A stretch of DNA of 64,000 nt, from the NCBI RefSeq assembly GCF_039729195.1, contig NZ_CP155796.1:3472001-3536000 (forward strand). Direction: 5' to 3'. A program made the position numbers and the translations under genes. The notes beneath the pieces were generated by a model. The model saw nothing but the letters and a program-made list of their open reading frames with translations, was not told the DNA's origin and searched no databases. Source of the DNA: Mycobacterium sp. DL. GTDB taxonomy: Bacteria > Actinomycetota > Actinomycetes > Mycobacteriales > Mycobacteriaceae. Shown one piece after another: positions 11,317 through 21,153 of this stretch (position 1 is the stretch's first letter; every line of letters starts with the position of its first letter).

Positions 11317-12609
11317 ATGAGGACTTGGCAGTCGCCCACAGGGGCTGGTTGGGGACCGACGCTCACCTGGCGGCTGTTTCAGCTGATGACCGCGGTGGCG
11401 TTGGCGTGGGCGGCGTGGCGCCTGCTCGGGGACAACCCCTATCGGATCGATGTCGACGTGTACCGCATGGGCGGACAGGCCTGGCTCGACGGTCGGCCGC
11501 TCTACGCCGACGGAGCGATGTTCCAGACCCAGGGTGACCTCGAACTGCCGTTCACCTATCCCCCGCTGGCGGCGGCGCTGTTCTCGCCCTTCGCGTTGTT
11601 GACTCTCAACGGCGCGAGCATGGCCATCACGGCGATCACGCTGCTCCTGCTGCTGGTGTCGACGGTCATCCTTCTCACCCGGCTCGACGTGTGGCCCACC
11701 ACCCGCATCACCGGGGAGTCGGCCCTGGCCAGGCGGTGCTGGCTGGCCGCGGCGATCGTGGCACCCGCGGTGATCTACCTGGAACCGATCCGCTCGAACC
11801 TAGAGTTCGGTCAGATCAACGTGGTGCTGATGGCGCTGGTCATCGCCGACTGTGTGCCGCGCAGAACGCCGTGGCCGAGGGGTCTGCTGCTCGGGGTCGC
11901 GATCGCGCTGAAGCTCACACCGGCGGTCTTCCTGCTGTACTTCCTGCTTCGCCGCGACACCAGGGCACTACTGGTCACCGGGGCGTCGCTGATCGGCGCG
12001 ACGCTGATCGGTGTCGCGCTCGCATGGCGGGACTCGTGGGAGTACTGGACCTCGACCGTGCGCAACACCGACCGCATCGGCAACGCGACGCTGAACACCA
12101 ACCAGAACATCACCGGCGCGCTGGCCCGACTCGGCCTGGGCGAAGGCGAGCGGTTCGTCCTGTGGACGGTGGCCTGTTTCGCGGTACTCGGCCTGACGGT
12201 CTGGGCTGCCCGCCGGGCGTTGCGGGCCGCCCAACCGGTGCTGGCCCTGATCTGCGTCGCGATGTTCGGGCTGGTGGTGTCGCCGGTGTCGTGGTCGCAC
12301 CACTGGGTCTGGGCGCTGCCCGCAGTCCTGGTCACCGGGGTGCTGGCGATTCGGCTGCGTCACGTCGCGCTCGGGATCGTCTCCGCGGCCGGACTCGCGC
12401 TGATGGTGTGGAACCCGATCACCTTGCTGCCGGCGCATCGCGAGACCGCGGCCTCACTGTGGCGCCAGCTCGCCGGGGGGTCCTATCTCTGGTGGGCGCT
12501 CGCGCTGATCGTCGTGGCGGGAACCGTGTCCGCCCGGCGTGCCGGCCAGGACAACCCGACCGTTGATGTGTCGCCCGCACCGGCTGAGAAGGCCCCGCGC
12601 CCGCTGTGA
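11317..12609 (+). CDS. mptC: Alpha-(1->2)-mannosyltransferase MptC (DUF2029/GT87-type)
   Basis: A 430-residue polytopic GT-C enzyme that adds the single alpha-1,2-mannose branches to the lipomannan/LAM core; the characterised homologue is Rv2181. The N-terminal extracellular loop holds the acidic [20 protein letters not shown] motif. Later family segments include [16 protein letters not shown] and [18 protein letters not shown]. About ten membrane segments are visible. The ATG follows a weak TAGTCT by 10 bases; open frame continues far upstream but that part is antisense to the membrane protein gene. The stop is 3 bases from the end of the convergent acyltransferase gene. Confidence 0.92.
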   Translation: MRTWQSPTGAGWGPTLTWRLFQLMTAVALAWAAWRLLGDNPYRIDVDVYRMGGQAWLDGRPLYADGAMFQTQGDLELPFTYPPLAAALFSPFALLTLNGASMAITAITLLLLLVSTVILLTRLDVWPTTRITGESALARRCWLAAAIVAPAVIYLEPIRSNLEFGQINVVLMALVIADCVPRRTPWPRGLLLGVAIALKLTPAVFLLYFLLRRDTRALLVTGASLIGATLIGVALAWRDSWEYWTSTVRNTDRIGNATLNTNQNITGALARLGLGEGERFVLWTVACFAVLGLTVWAARRALRAAQPVLALICVAMFGLVVSPVSWSHHWVWALPAVLVTGVLAIRLRHVALGIVSAAGLALMVWNPITLLPAHRETAASLWRQLAGGSYLWWALALIVVAGTVSARRAGQDNPTVDVSPAPAEKAPRPL

Positions 12610-12612
12610 AGG

Positions 12613-13338
12613 CTAGCCCGCGGCTGCTTCGGGGAGCCGCGTCGGCGGTTTCAGGGCTCCCTCAGCTTTTCCCTCTTTGACGTCCGCGGCGTAGAGGTCG
12701 ACGTATTCCTGACCCGACATCTGCATCAGCTCGTACATGACCTCGTCGATCACGGCCCGTTCGATGAAGCGGTTGCCCGCCAGCCCCTCGAACCGGCTGA
12801 AGTCCATCGGCTTGCCGAACTTGACCTGGACCCGGCCGAACCGCCACATCTTGCTGCCGGGGGGATTGACGACGTCGGTGCCGATCATCGCCACCGGGAT
12901 GACCGGGACCTGCGACTGCAGGGCCAGACGGGCGAGCCCGGTCTTTCCCTTGTAGAGCCTGCCGTCCGGCGACCGGGTGCCCTCGGGGTACATCCCCAGC
13001 ACCTTGCCCTGACCGAGAATCCGTTCCGCGGTGGTCAGAGCGCCCTGGGCGGCGTCGGCGTCGGAGCGGTCGATCGGCACCTGGCCGGCGGAGGTGTAGA
13101 ACCAACGGGTCAGCCGACCTTTGATGCCGGTGCCGGTGAAGTACTCGGCCTTGGCCAGATAGGTGATGCGCCGATTCACCACCAGGCACTTGTAGAAGCT
13201 GTCGGCGACGGCCAGGTGGTTACTCGCCAGGATCACTGCCCCGGACTGCGGAACATTCTCCAGCCCTTCGACTTTCGGACGTCCGAGCAGACTCAGCAAC
13301 GGCCCCATGAAGACGAACTTGAACAGCCAATACCACAT
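12613..13338 (-). CDS. PlsC-type 1-acyl-glycerol-3-phosphate acyltransferase (Rv2182c-like)
   Basis: A 241-residue lysophospholipid acyltransferase, placed in phosphatidic acid synthesis or acyl remodelling of membrane lipids. The catalytic NHLAVAD (family NHx4D, here NHxxxxD-like) is near residue 40, and YPEGTRSPDG provides the second acceptor-binding motif (EGTR) near 118. The N-terminus is hydrophobic and membrane-associated. A GGAGGG ribosome-binding site precedes the ATG by 4 bases. In M. tuberculosis Rv2182c is reported as an acyltransferase of membrane phospholipids; the exact substrate cannot be read from sequence. Confidence 0.88.
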   Translation of the reverse strand: MWYWLFKFVFMGPLLSLLGRPKVEGLENVPQSGAVILASNHLAVADSFYKCLVVNRRITYLAKAEYFTGTGIKGRLTRWFYTSAGQVPIDRSDADAAQGALTTAERILGQGKVLGMYPEGTRSPDGRLYKGKTGLARLALQSQVPVIPVAMIGTDVVNPPGSKMWRFGRVQVKFGKPMDFSRFEGLAGNRFIERAVIDEVMYELMQMSGQEYVDLYAADVKEGKAEGALKPPTRLPEAAAG

Positions 13339-13444
13339 GGACCCTCCGCATCACCTGACCGCGCTGCGGTCAGTCTGGCCAACCGCAGGCACGGTGCACT
13401 GGGACAACCTTACCCACGCCGTGTGCGTGGGACCACAGCTGCGC

Positions 13445-13855
13445 TCACTCCTCGACGATCACGGTGATGTGCTGATAACGCCCCGGGTCCGACGGCGTGG
13501 TCGGCCGCGGTGGCGTCGGGTCGTCCGGCGACGGACCGTCGGGCTCCGGTGGCCGCGGATCCGCGCCGTCGAGGTCGGCCAACATCGCCTTGACCAGCGC
13601 CAGCAGTCCGACGCTGTGCTCGGCGACCACACTGAGCAGCGGATGTTGCTCACCTGAGATCAGCGCCGCCAGTGCGCACACCGGGCACCACACCTGCTCA
13701 CATTTGCCGGGGCCGCCGGCCTGCGCCCGGGCGGCGGCAAGGCGTATCGCGGGGTCGAGTCGATCCAGGATCGACTGCGCGAGTTGCCGCAGTTCGGGAG
13801 CCACGGTCGAATGTCCCCGGCCAGCGGCTCCGGCCTCGGAGTGGAACTCGCTCAA
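13445..13855 (-). CDS. Conserved hypothetical protein with Cys cluster (Rv2183c-like)
   Basis: A 136-residue protein of unknown function. The centre contains GKCEQVWCPVCALAAL, a C-x4-C-x2-C cluster suggestive of metal binding, followed by a hydrophobic helix and a Pro/Asp-rich tail. The TTG start overlaps the stop of the upstream ATPase gene as TTGA and is preceded by GGAGGT at 9 bases, so it is translationally coupled to that ATPase; a GTG at 13864 is an alternative. No enzyme motif is recognised. Confidence 0.75.
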   Translation of the reverse strand: MSEFHSEAGAAGRGHSTVAPELRQLAQSILDRLDPAIRLAAARAQAGGPGKCEQVWCPVCALAALISGEQHPLLSVVAEHSVGLLALVKAMLADLDGADPRPPEPDGPSPDDPTPPRPTTPSDPGRYQHITVIVEE

Positions 13856-15138
13856 GCCGGCCACACCTCCGGGTTCGGTCGAAAACGCACTGTCAGCTCG
13901 CTGCCGCGGAGCGCGGCATCGGAGACGATGCATCGCCGCAGCACCGACGCCAGCCGTACCCGGCGCCGCATCCCGCCGACGCCGATGATCAGGTCGTCGT
14001 CGACCCTACCCAACGACAACGCAGACGAATCCACCTGCGGCAACTCCACCCGCAAGCGGTACACCGCGTCCAACCCGCTGCCGGACTCCCGGTCGACGAC
14101 AGGCCGCAACGGTCCCGGCGGCGGAGCACCATCGCGTCTGCGCGCACCGTCGAGCAGTTCGCCGAGTGCCTTGGCCCCGATCGGTTCGCCCGCCAGATGG
14201 GGCACCATCACCAGTTGGACGTCGCCGATCACGCGGTCGAGATCGCCGAGTACCGCGCGCTGCTCGGCGATCCGTTCGGAATACCAGTCGAACGCCGGAT
14301 GCTCGGGCAGGTTGCGGTACTCGAACGAATCATCCTCGATCAGAATCTGATTGACGATGAGCTCGCCGACCTGAATGCCCATCAGCGCCAGCGACCCGAG
14401 CGTGCGCACCGCCTCGGCGGCGACCACCCGCTCGGCCGTCATCACCAGGTGTGCGGTGACCAGCGATCCGTCGGTGAGCATGGCGCTCAGACGGTCGGTG
14501 CCCGCGCCGATTCGCTCGAGCAGTGCGATCACCGCGACCGAGCGTGGATCGTCGGCACTGGACAACCGTCGGTGCCTGGGCCAGGCCCGCTCCAGGTAGA
14601 GAGCGAAGGTCGCGGGCAACGTCAGCATCCGCATCGCGTCCGCGGTTGATGCACAGTCGACCACCACGAGATCCCAGTGCCCGGAGTCGGCGAGTTCGCC
14701 GACCTCGTGCAGGCCGAGCACTTCCTGCACGCCGGGGAGCGCGGAAAGTTCCTCTGGCGCAATGTCTCCGATGTCGGATTCGGAGAATCTCTCTGACAGC
14801 GGGCCGGCGATCTCGCGCCACCGCTCCGCCAGCAGCGCCAGGGTGTCGAGCGCAAGAGCGTCCAGCGACCCTCCCCCCGACGCCGAGGTGTCGAGGTCGG
14901 CCAGCACACGGGTGGGCTCACGCCGACCCGTGGGAGTGATGGTCGTCCCCAGGACGTCGCCGGTGGAATGCGCCTGGTCGGTGGACACGATCAGGACCCG
15001 CATCCCGGCCCGCGCGGCGCGCACTGCCGTGGCCGTGGCCAGCGTCGACTTACCCACGCCGCCCTTGCCGACGAACAGGCTGATCCGGGACCGCCCGGGC
15101 GGCTGCGGCGCGTCCGCGGCCTGCCTGCTCTCAGTCAG
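13852..15138 (-). CDS. ArsA/Get3-like anion-transporting ATPase (Rv2184c-like)
   Basis: A P-loop ATPase of the SIMIBI class. The deviant Walker A, VGKGGVGKST, is near residue 24, and the ArsA-like switch region VSTDQAHSTGDVLG follows; about 428 residues. No ATG, GTG or TTG lies in frame between the preceding in-frame stop and the Walker A loop. A GTG exists only inside the P-loop, which would destroy it. The best candidate is a CTG at 15138, overlapping the stop of the upstream SRPBCC gene, giving MTESRQAADAPQPPGRSRI before the P-loop. Downstream it overlaps the Cys-cluster gene. Function in mycobacteria is unknown; tail-anchored protein handling or efflux are only analogies. Confidence 0.8.
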   Translation of the reverse strand: MTESRQAADAPQPPGRSRISLFVGKGGVGKSTLATATAVRAARAGMRVLIVSTDQAHSTGDVLGTTITPTGRREPTRVLADLDTSASGGGSLDALALDTLALLAERWREIAGPLSERFSESDIGDIAPEELSALPGVQEVLGLHEVGELADSGHWDLVVVDCASTADAMRMLTLPATFALYLERAWPRHRRLSSADDPRSVAVIALLERIGAGTDRLSAMLTDGSLVTAHLVMTAERVVAAEAVRTLGSLALMGIQVGELIVNQILIEDDSFEYRNLPEHPAFDWYSERIAEQRAVLGDLDRVIGDVQLVMVPHLAGEPIGAKALGELLDGARRRDGAPPPGPLRPVVDRESGSGLDAVYRLRVELPQVDSSALSLGRVDDDLIIGVGGMRRRVRLASVLRRCIVSDAALRGSELTVRFRPNPEVWPA

Positions 15139-15568
15139 ACTCGGCTCGTTTCTTCAGGTCCTTCAGTGCGGTATCCGTCAGACGCCGTTCGGCCTTCCTC
15201 TTGAGAAGGCCGATCATCGGGATGACCAGATCCACCGACAGTTCGTAGGTGACGTCGGTGCCAGATCCCTTGGGTTTCAGCCGATATGCACCGTCGAGAG
15301 ACTTGAGCAGCGTGCTCGACACCAGCGACCACGTCACCGAGTTCCGGTCGGCGGGCCACTCGTAGGCCAGCACCATCGCATCCTTGAGCACCGACGCATC
15401 CAGCACCAGCCGGGCCACCTTCGGATAGCCGGCGTCGTCGGCCTCGAGAACCTCGGCCTCCTTGTATTCGGCGACCCAGTCCGGGTACGAGCCGATGTCG
15501 GCGATGACGTCCATCACCGTCGAAGGATCGGCATCGATGTAGATGGTCTGCGCCGTCTTGTCCGCCAC
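15131..15568 (-). CDS. SRPBCC (START-like) family protein, TB16.3-like
   Basis: A 145-residue protein with the polyketide-cyclase/START-like fold. The N-terminal strand-helix IYIDADPSTVMDVIADIGSYPDWV is characteristic of this ligand-binding family, as is the long C-terminal helix rich in Lys. Such proteins bind hydrophobic ligands; no ligand is identifiable. It is the homologue of Rv2185c (TB16.3). It overlaps the start of the ATPase gene by 8 bases, so both are likely made from one transcript. Confidence 0.88.
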   Translation of the reverse strand: MADKTAQTIYIDADPSTVMDVIADIGSYPDWVAEYKEAEVLEADDAGYPKVARLVLDASVLKDAMVLAYEWPADRNSVTWSLVSSTLLKSLDGAYRLKPKGSGTDVTYELSVDLVIPMIGLLKRKAERRLTDTALKDLKKRAESD

Positions 15569-15672
15569 TTAGATCATTCCCTGCTCGGTCTGGTCACTGG
15601 CCAAAAATCTACTCTCCCCCGTTGGGTATGGCCCCCGTACTCGGGATTGAGAACCGAACCGGGGCCGCTGGG

Positions 15673-16071
15673 TCAGGCCGGTCGCGGCACTCCCACCGGA
15701 CGCCCGGCTTCCAATGTGCGTTTCACCTCGAACGCCATGTCCTTGCCGGCCACCCGGCGCCGGTGATTCAGCTTGCCGAGGTTCATCTTCGCCAATTGCC
15801 AGGCGGCGATCCCGGACGGTTCGGCGTGCAGGAAGTAGTGCAGGATCACCCCGTCGGGACCGGTGGGCACCTTCTCCAGCCAGATCTCCATGGTCCCCGT
15901 CAGCGCCCCGGTCACCGTCCAGCGCTGCCCGACCTCGCCGCGGTCCTCGACCACCGTCAGGTGCAGGTCCGGCCACCATCGCCGCCAGCTCGCCGGATCC
16001 GCGACAGCGTTGCCGACAGCGACCGGGTCAGCCGCGATGAACGTCTCGTCGGCGATCTGGAAGCTGTTCAT
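15673..16071 (-). CDS. SRPBCC (START-like) family protein (Rv2186c-like)
   Basis: A 132-residue second START-like protein. FIAADPVAVGNAVADPASWRRWWPDL is the typical opening of the fold. A basic segment (KLNHRRRVAGKDMAFEVKRTLE) forms the C-terminal helix. The ATG at 16071 is used; a TTG three codons upstream is possible. It lies 104 bases upstream of the TB16.3-like gene on the same strand and may head the ATPase operon. Ligand unknown. Confidence 0.82.
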   Translation of the reverse strand: MNSFQIADETFIAADPVAVGNAVADPASWRRWWPDLHLTVVEDRGEVGQRWTVTGALTGTMEIWLEKVPTGPDGVILHYFLHAEPSGIAAWQLAKMNLGKLNHRRRVAGKDMAFEVKRTLEAGRPVGVPRPA

Positions 16072-16199
16072 GACAGACAAGCTTCACATATGTCGGGGGC
16101 ATCGGCCCGTGTCGGCCGGCTTGGAAGATGCTGACGACTACGCTGGACACGGCTCACCTGTTTGTCGAGCCGCCTGAGAATCACGAGAGGGCCTCCACA

Positions 16200-18005
16200 G
16201 TGCGCGAGTTCACCGTCCCGGCGTCATTCACCGTCAACGAGTACGACAGCATCGCCAGCTCTGTCTACTCCCACGAGCGAGACAACCCCGACCACGTGAT
16301 CCTCCAGCGCCTGGTCGACGGCACCTGGGTGGACGTGACATGCAGCCAGGCCGCTGGTGAAATCCGTTCAGTGGCACAGGGTTTGATCGCCGACGGAATC
16401 CAGCCGGGTGATCGGGTCGCGATTCTGTCCGCGACGCGTTACGAATGGCCGATCCTGGACTTCGCGATCCTGTCGATCGGTGCCGTCACCGTGCCGATCT
16501 ACGAGACCAGCTCGGCCGAGCAGGTCCAGTTCGTACTCGCCGATTCCGGCGCGGTCGCAGCCTTCGCGGAGACCGACGACCACGCCGGCCGGATCGAGGC
16601 GCAGCGGGACTCGCTGCCGCAGCTGCGCAAGGTCTACCGCATCGAGGGCTCGGGCAGGGCTGCCGTCGATGAGCTGACCGAGGCGGGCCGGACGGTCGAC
16701 GCCGCAGTCGTCGAGGAACGGCTGGCGGGCACCAGGTCCAGCGACCCGGCCACCCTGATCTACACATCCGGCACGACGGGGCGGCCCAAGGGCTGCCAGC
16801 TGACCCATTCCAATCTGCTCTATGAGATCCGCGGCGCCAAGGAGTGCTTCCCCGATCACCTGGCCAAGGGCGAGAAGCTCCTGGTGTTCCTCCCTCTGGC
16901 GCACGTCCTCGCCCGTGCACTGACCATCGGCGCGTTCGCCAACGGGGTGACCCTCGGATTCACCAGCGACATCAAGAACCTGGTGCCGATGCTGGCGGTG
17001 TTCAAGCCGACGTTGGTGGTGTCGGTGCCGCGGGTGTTCGAGAAGGTGTACAACACCGCCGAACTGAACGCCGAGAACGGCGGCAAGGGCAAGATCTTCG
17101 CCGCAGCGGCCGACACGGCAATTGAATGGAGCAAGGCTCAGGAGACCGGCGGGGCAGGGCTTGTGCTCAAGCTCAAGCACGCGGTGTTCGACAAGCTCGT
17201 CTACGGCAAGCTGCGAGCCGCACTCGGCGGCGAGTGCCACGCAGCGATCTCCGGCGGCGCTCCGCTGGGCGCACGGCTGGGCCACTTCTACCGCGGTGTG
17301 GGTTTGAGCATCTACGAGGGTTACGGCCTGACCGAGACCAGCGCGGCGATCACGGTCAACCGGGTGGGCGACCTACGGGTCGGTTCGGTCGGCAAGCTGT
17401 TGCCCGGCAACAGCATGAAGCTGGGCGAGGACGGGGAGCTGCTGGTCAAGGGCGGAGTGGTGTTCAGCGGCTACTGGGGCAACGAGACGGAGACCGACGC
17501 GGTGTTCTCCGGTGAGTGGTTCCACACCGGTGACCTCGGCGCGATCGACGACAACGGCTTCCTGACCATCGTCGGCCGCAAGAAGGAGATCATCGTGACC
17601 GCGGGCGGCAAGAACGTCGCACCCGCGTTGCTCGAGGATCGGTTGCGGGCCCATCCGCTGATCAGTCAGGCGATGGCGGTCGGCGACGCTCAGCCGTTCA
17701 TCGCCGCGTTGATCACCATCGACCCGGAGGCCTTTCCCGGGTGGAAGGAACGCAACGGCAAGGACGGCGGCGCCACGGTCGCCGACCTGGCCACCGATCC
17801 CGATCTGCGCTCAGAGGTCGAGCTCGCGGTCAAGGAGGCCAATCAGGCCGTGTCCAAGGCCGAACAGATCCGCAAGTTCCGCATCCTGCCGGTCGACTTC
17901 ACCGAAGACACCGGTGAGCTGACACCGACGCTGAAGGTCAAGCGCAAGATCGTCGCCGAGAAGTTCGCGGCCGACATCGATGCGCTGTACGCCAAGGAAG
18001 GCTAG
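16200..18005 (+). CDS. fadD15: Long-chain fatty-acid-CoA ligase FadD15
   Basis: A 601-residue acyl-adenylate-forming enzyme activating long-chain fatty acids to acyl-CoA in the cytoplasm. The AMP-binding P-loop [11 protein letters not shown] is near residue 185, the A5 motif YGLTETSA near 375, and the A7/A8 motifs GEWFHTGD and [15 protein letters not shown] near 435-465. The GTG start ([12 protein letters not shown]) has GAGAGG upstream and matches the length of the M. tuberculosis protein. The TAG stop shares the four bases CTAG with the stop of convergent pimB'. Confidence 0.95.
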   Translation: MREFTVPASFTVNEYDSIASSVYSHERDNPDHVILQRLVDGTWVDVTCSQAAGEIRSVAQGLIADGIQPGDRVAILSATRYEWPILDFAILSIGAVTVPIYETSSAEQVQFVLADSGAVAAFAETDDHAGRIEAQRDSLPQLRKVYRIEGSGRAAVDELTEAGRTVDAAVVEERLAGTRSSDPATLIYTSGTTGRPKGCQLTHSNLLYEIRGAKECFPDHLAKGEKLLVFLPLAHVLARALTIGAFANGVTLGFTSDIKNLVPMLAVFKPTLVVSVPRVFEKVYNTAELNAENGGKGKIFAAAADTAIEWSKAQETGGAGLVLKLKHAVFDKLVYGKLRAALGGECHAAISGGAPLGARLGHFYRGVGLSIYEGYGLTETSAAITVNRVGDLRVGSVGKLLPGNSMKLGEDGELLVKGGVVFSGYWGNETETDAVFSGEWFHTGDLGAIDDNGFLTIVGRKKEIIVTAGGKNVAPALLEDRLRAHPLISQAMAVGDAQPFIAALITIDPEAFPGWKERNGKDGGATVADLATDPDLRSEVELAVKEANQAVSKAEQIRKFRILPVDFTEDTGELTPTLKVKRKIVAEKFAADIDALYAKEG

Positions 18006-19144
18006 AGCAGTCGGGCCAGCTTCTCGGCCTGCATGTGCCACTGCCAGTTCTCGACGACCCATCGGCGACCGGCCGCACCCATCGCCGCCGCACGGCGCGG
18101 GTCGGCCAGCAGGTCACCGACCGCCGTGGTGATGGCACCGACATCCCAGCCGTCCACGACCACGCCCGTCTCCCCGTCGAGCACCGTCTCCGGCGCACCG
18201 CCCGATCGCCCCGCCACCACGGGCACCCCGGATGCCGACGCCTCCAGATAGACGATGCCGAGACCCTCGACGTCGAGGCCGGCGCCGCGGGTCCGGCACG
18301 GCATCGCGAACACATCCGCCATCGCGTGATGTGCAGGCAACTCGTCGCCCGGTACGCCGCCGGTGAACACCACATGCTCGGCGACCCCGAAGGTCTGGGC
18401 GAGGCGGTGCAGCGAGGTCCGGTACGGCCCACCACCGACGATCACCAGCGCGGTGCCGGGCACCCGTTCCCGGATCGCCGGCAGCGCGCGGATCAGCATG
18501 TCCTGCCCCTTGCGCGGCACCAGGCGGGACAGGCACAGCACCACCGGGCGGCCGCCGAGTCGGTAGCGGGCCCGTAGTTCGGCGCGCGCGACCTCGTCAG
18601 GGGTGAACCGCTCGGTGTCGACTCCGGGCGGGACCCGCTCCAGTGCGGCCTGCGGGCCGAAGGCCGAGGCGAACCGGCGGCGGGTGTAGGAGCTGATGTA
18701 GGTCACCACGTCGGTGTTGTCACCGATGCGGCGCAGTGCCGATCGGGCAAGCGGCAGCATCGACCAACCGACTTCGTGTCCGTGTGTGCTCGCGATGATG
18801 CGCTGCGCTCCCGCGGCGCGGGCCAGCGGACTCATCAGCGCCAGGGGGGCGGCTGCACCGAACCACACCGTGTCCACGTTGTGTGTCGTGATGAGCCGGC
18901 GCATCCGCAGCGCCACGGTCGGCTCGGGCAGCATCAGGGTTCCGGGATGACGCACGACCTCGTATCCGGTCACGGCGTCTCTGTCGTAGTCCTCGGCGCC
19001 CTTCCACTTCGGCGCATACACAGTCAGGGTGTGTCCGCCGGAGGCACCGGAGCCCGTCAGGTGGGTCACGAGCGCTTCGAGGTAGGACTGGATCCCGCCC
19101 CGGCGAGGGGGAAAATCGTTGGTGACCAACAGGACCCGGCTCAA
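18002..19144 (-). CDS. pimB: Phosphatidylinositol mannoside mannosyltransferase PimB'
   Basis: GT4 (GT-B fold) glycosyltransferase of 380 residues that adds the second mannose to PIM1, using GDP-mannose, to make PIM2 on the cytoplasmic face. Visible are the N-terminal [15 protein letters not shown], the sugar-nucleotide site [11 protein letters not shown], and the E-x7-E motif EGLGIVYLE. The TTG start is inferred from the family N-terminus [17 protein letters not shown]. It overlaps the stop of the upstream peptidase-like gene as TTGA, so the pair is coupled. This links the minus-strand cluster to the lipoglycan pathway. Confidence 0.94.
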   Translation of the reverse strand: MSRVLLVTNDFPPRRGGIQSYLEALVTHLTGSGASGGHTLTVYAPKWKGAEDYDRDAVTGYEVVRHPGTLMLPEPTVALRMRRLITTHNVDTVWFGAAAPLALMSPLARAAGAQRIIASTHGHEVGWSMLPLARSALRRIGDNTDVVTYISSYTRRRFASAFGPQAALERVPPGVDTERFTPDEVARAELRARYRLGGRPVVLCLSRLVPRKGQDMLIRALPAIRERVPGTALVIVGGGPYRTSLHRLAQTFGVAEHVVFTGGVPGDELPAHHAMADVFAMPCRTRGAGLDVEGLGIVYLEASASGVPVVAGRSGGAPETVLDGETGVVVDGWDVGAITTAVGDLLADPRRAAAMGAAGRRWVVENWQWHMQAEKLARLL

Positions 19145-19986
19145 CTGCTGCCCCACCGCTGCCAGCCGGCGAGCGCCGTCGGCAGCTCGACGCCGAGTGT
19201 GTCACGCACGGCGGTCTCGATGTCGGGATGGCCGTGCCCGCAGGTCGCGAGATACAGCGCCCGCAGTCCGTCGACCCCGAAGGCGTCGGCGATGTACGAG
19301 GCGAACGACCACGCACGGTCGTAGGCCGCAGAGCGGCCGGGGCCTTCGGTGGCGAGCTCGGCGTCTGTCGGGAGTCGCCCCGACAGCGCGGCCGGCGCGG
19401 ATCGGGACACCGGGCGGGCGACATAGTCGGCGACGCCTTCGGTGACCCAGGTCGGCGCGTCCGCGGCGGTGTCGAGCCGCGCCGCATAGTGAAAGAGTTC
19501 GTGTCGCAGCACCAGGCGAAGGTCGGCATCGGTCATGGCGACCGCGCCCGGAGCGAACATGATCCGGTCTGCGGTGGTCGTGGCGGCGACGTCGCTGCTG
19601 CCACCTGCCAGCGTCGCGAACTGCTCCTGCGACCCGGCGACGACGATGAGGATGTCCCGTGGCCACTGCGGACCCCAGAATGCCGTGACAGCGTCGTTGG
19701 CACCGGGCAGTTCGGCGGAAATGCGGTCGAGCAGTGCTTCGCCGCCGGCAGCGCCGAGGTCGAACAACGTCGCGCTTCGCCCATCCGGGGTGGTCACGGA
19801 GCGCGTCGGCGCGCTGGGTGCAACCGAAGACACAGGAGCTGCCACGGCAGGACCAGCGGGCGCGGGCTGCGGGCCGCCGACCAGGAGAACCGCGCAGATC
19901 AGTTCGGCGCCGAGGACCGCGCCGAGACGGCGTCGGTCAACCGCGCGGGCCCTGTCAGTAACGCCGGACGTTGTAGATCGGCGCAT
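19141..19986 (-). CDS. Secreted protein with HExxH zinc-peptidase motif (Rv2189c-like)
   Basis: A 281-residue exported protein. After a basic N-terminus there is one hydrophobic segment (about residues 21-37) followed by an Ala/Pro-rich stretch, consistent with a signal peptide or anchor. The centre contains RHELFHYAARL (H162, E163, H166) and, 16 residues further on, WVTEGVADY (E183). That is the HExxH...E zinc ligand set of gluzincin (peptidase MA-like) families. I know of no assigned function for the M. tuberculosis homologue. The ATG lies inside the end of ripC (32-base overlap), and the gene runs into pimB' with a 4-base overlap. Confidence 0.85.
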   Translation of the reverse strand: MRRSTTSGVTDRARAVDRRRLGAVLGAELICAVLLVGGPQPAPAGPAVAAPVSSVAPSAPTRSVTTPDGRSATLFDLGAAGGEALLDRISAELPGANDAVTAFWGPQWPRDILIVVAGSQEQFATLAGGSSDVAATTTADRIMFAPGAVAMTDADLRLVLRHELFHYAARLDTAADAPTWVTEGVADYVARPVSRSAPAALSGRLPTDAELATEGPGRSAAYDRAWSFASYIADAFGVDGLRALYLATCGHGHPDIETAVRDTLGVELPTALAGWQRWGSS

Positions 19987-21094
19987 TGTTCACCGGCGCG
20001 ACCCGCACCGGTGTGCCGTACGTGGACGCGTGCACCATCATTCCGTCGCCGATGTAGATGCCGACATGCGACGCGTCGGAGTAATAGGTGACCAGGTCAC
20101 CCGGCTGCATCTGATCGGACGACACCGGTTGCCCGCCCCGGGCCAGTGCCTGGCTGGAATGCGGCAGCGAGATGCCTGCCTGCTGGAAGGACCACATCAC
20201 CAGGCCCGAGCAGTCGAACGCACCCGGACCGGAACCACCCCACGAGTACGGGGAACCGATCCGGCTCAACGCGGCCTGGATCACCGTGGTCGAGACAGGC
20301 GATCCGGGGGCTGCGACGTCACCCGGCGGGATCGCTGCGGGAACGTCGGGCAGAGGTTCAGGCGCGGGCGGGGCGGCGAGGATTGCCGGATCCTGTCCGG
20401 GCGGCGCTGCGGCCGGTGGCGCGGGCGGCGGAGGCGGCATCGCGGCGAGCACCTCACGCTGGTTCGGGGTCAGCGCATCGTACTGAGACTTGACGATGGC
20501 GATCTGCACCTGCAGCTGACTCTGCTTGGACTGCAGGTCGGCGCGCACCGCCGCGGCCTGCTCGGCGGCTGTCTTGGACTCGGCGGCAGAGGCTGCCGAC
20601 GCCTGCTCGGCGAGCTGCGTCTGCGCGCCGAGCTCGCGGTAGCCGGCCATCTGGGCCTGCATCTCGTGTGCCATCACGCGCTGCACAGCGAGTTGGTCGA
20701 TCAGCCCCTGGGGGGATTTGGCGGTCAGCATCGCGTCGAATCCGGAGGTGCGGCCACCCATGTACTGCGCGGCGGCCAACGTGTCGACCGACTTCTGGAA
20801 GGTTGCGAGCTGCGCCTTCGCCGACTCGACGGCCTCGATGTCGCTCACGTGCTTGGCCTCTGCCGCCTGCTGCGCGGCCAGCTTGTTGTTCAGATCCAGC
20901 TGGGCCGAGTGCATGGCCTCGGTCGTCTGCTCGGCCTGCCGGGACAACTCGTTGAGCTTTGCCAGCGCGTCGTCGGCCGGATCGGCCAGCGCCTGCCCGG
21001 TCAGGATCGAACCCAGAACTGCCAATCCAGCAATCGCGCTGATGACGGGTCGCCAAGGTCGACGGGTGCTCCGGTGCGCGCGAGTGAACCTCAA
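19955..21094 (-). CDS. ripC: NlpC/P60 peptidoglycan endopeptidase RipC
   Basis: A 379-residue secreted D,L-endopeptidase cutting peptidoglycan stem peptides during growth and septation. A signal peptide ends at ALA-DPADDAL. A long coiled-coil follows (about 45-245; many Ala, Gln, Glu and Lys), then a Pro-rich hinge and the C-terminal NlpC/P60 domain. The catalytic Cys is in FDCSGLVMW and the His residues in SHVGIY and MVHAS. The TTG start was chosen because AAGGA lies 10 bases upstream. It is the homologue of Rv2190c. Coiled-coil regulation by an FtsEX-type partner is known for this family but cannot be shown here. Confidence 0.93.
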   Translation of the reverse strand: MRFTRAHRSTRRPWRPVISAIAGLAVLGSILTGQALADPADDALAKLNELSRQAEQTTEAMHSAQLDLNNKLAAQQAAEAKHVSDIEAVESAKAQLATFQKSVDTLAAAQYMGGRTSGFDAMLTAKSPQGLIDQLAVQRVMAHEMQAQMAGYRELGAQTQLAEQASAASAAESKTAAEQAAAVRADLQSKQSQLQVQIAIVKSQYDALTPNQREVLAAMPPPPPAPPAAAPPGQDPAILAAPPAPEPLPDVPAAIPPGDVAAPGSPVSTTVIQAALSRIGSPYSWGGSGPGAFDCSGLVMWSFQQAGISLPHSSQALARGGQPVSSDQMQPGDLVTYYSDASHVGIYIGDGMMVHASTYGTPVRVAPVNNAPIYNVRRY

Positions 21095-21153
21095 GATTTC
21101 TGCGTCCTTCAACTGCCGTAACGAGCCGTCTCGAACTCTATTAGGTCTCAGAT

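Noticed and set aside
15055..15057. GTG as start of the ArsA/Get3-like ATPase
   Set aside because: It lies inside the Walker A loop, so the protein would lack VGKGG. The upstream frame encodes a sensible N-terminus.
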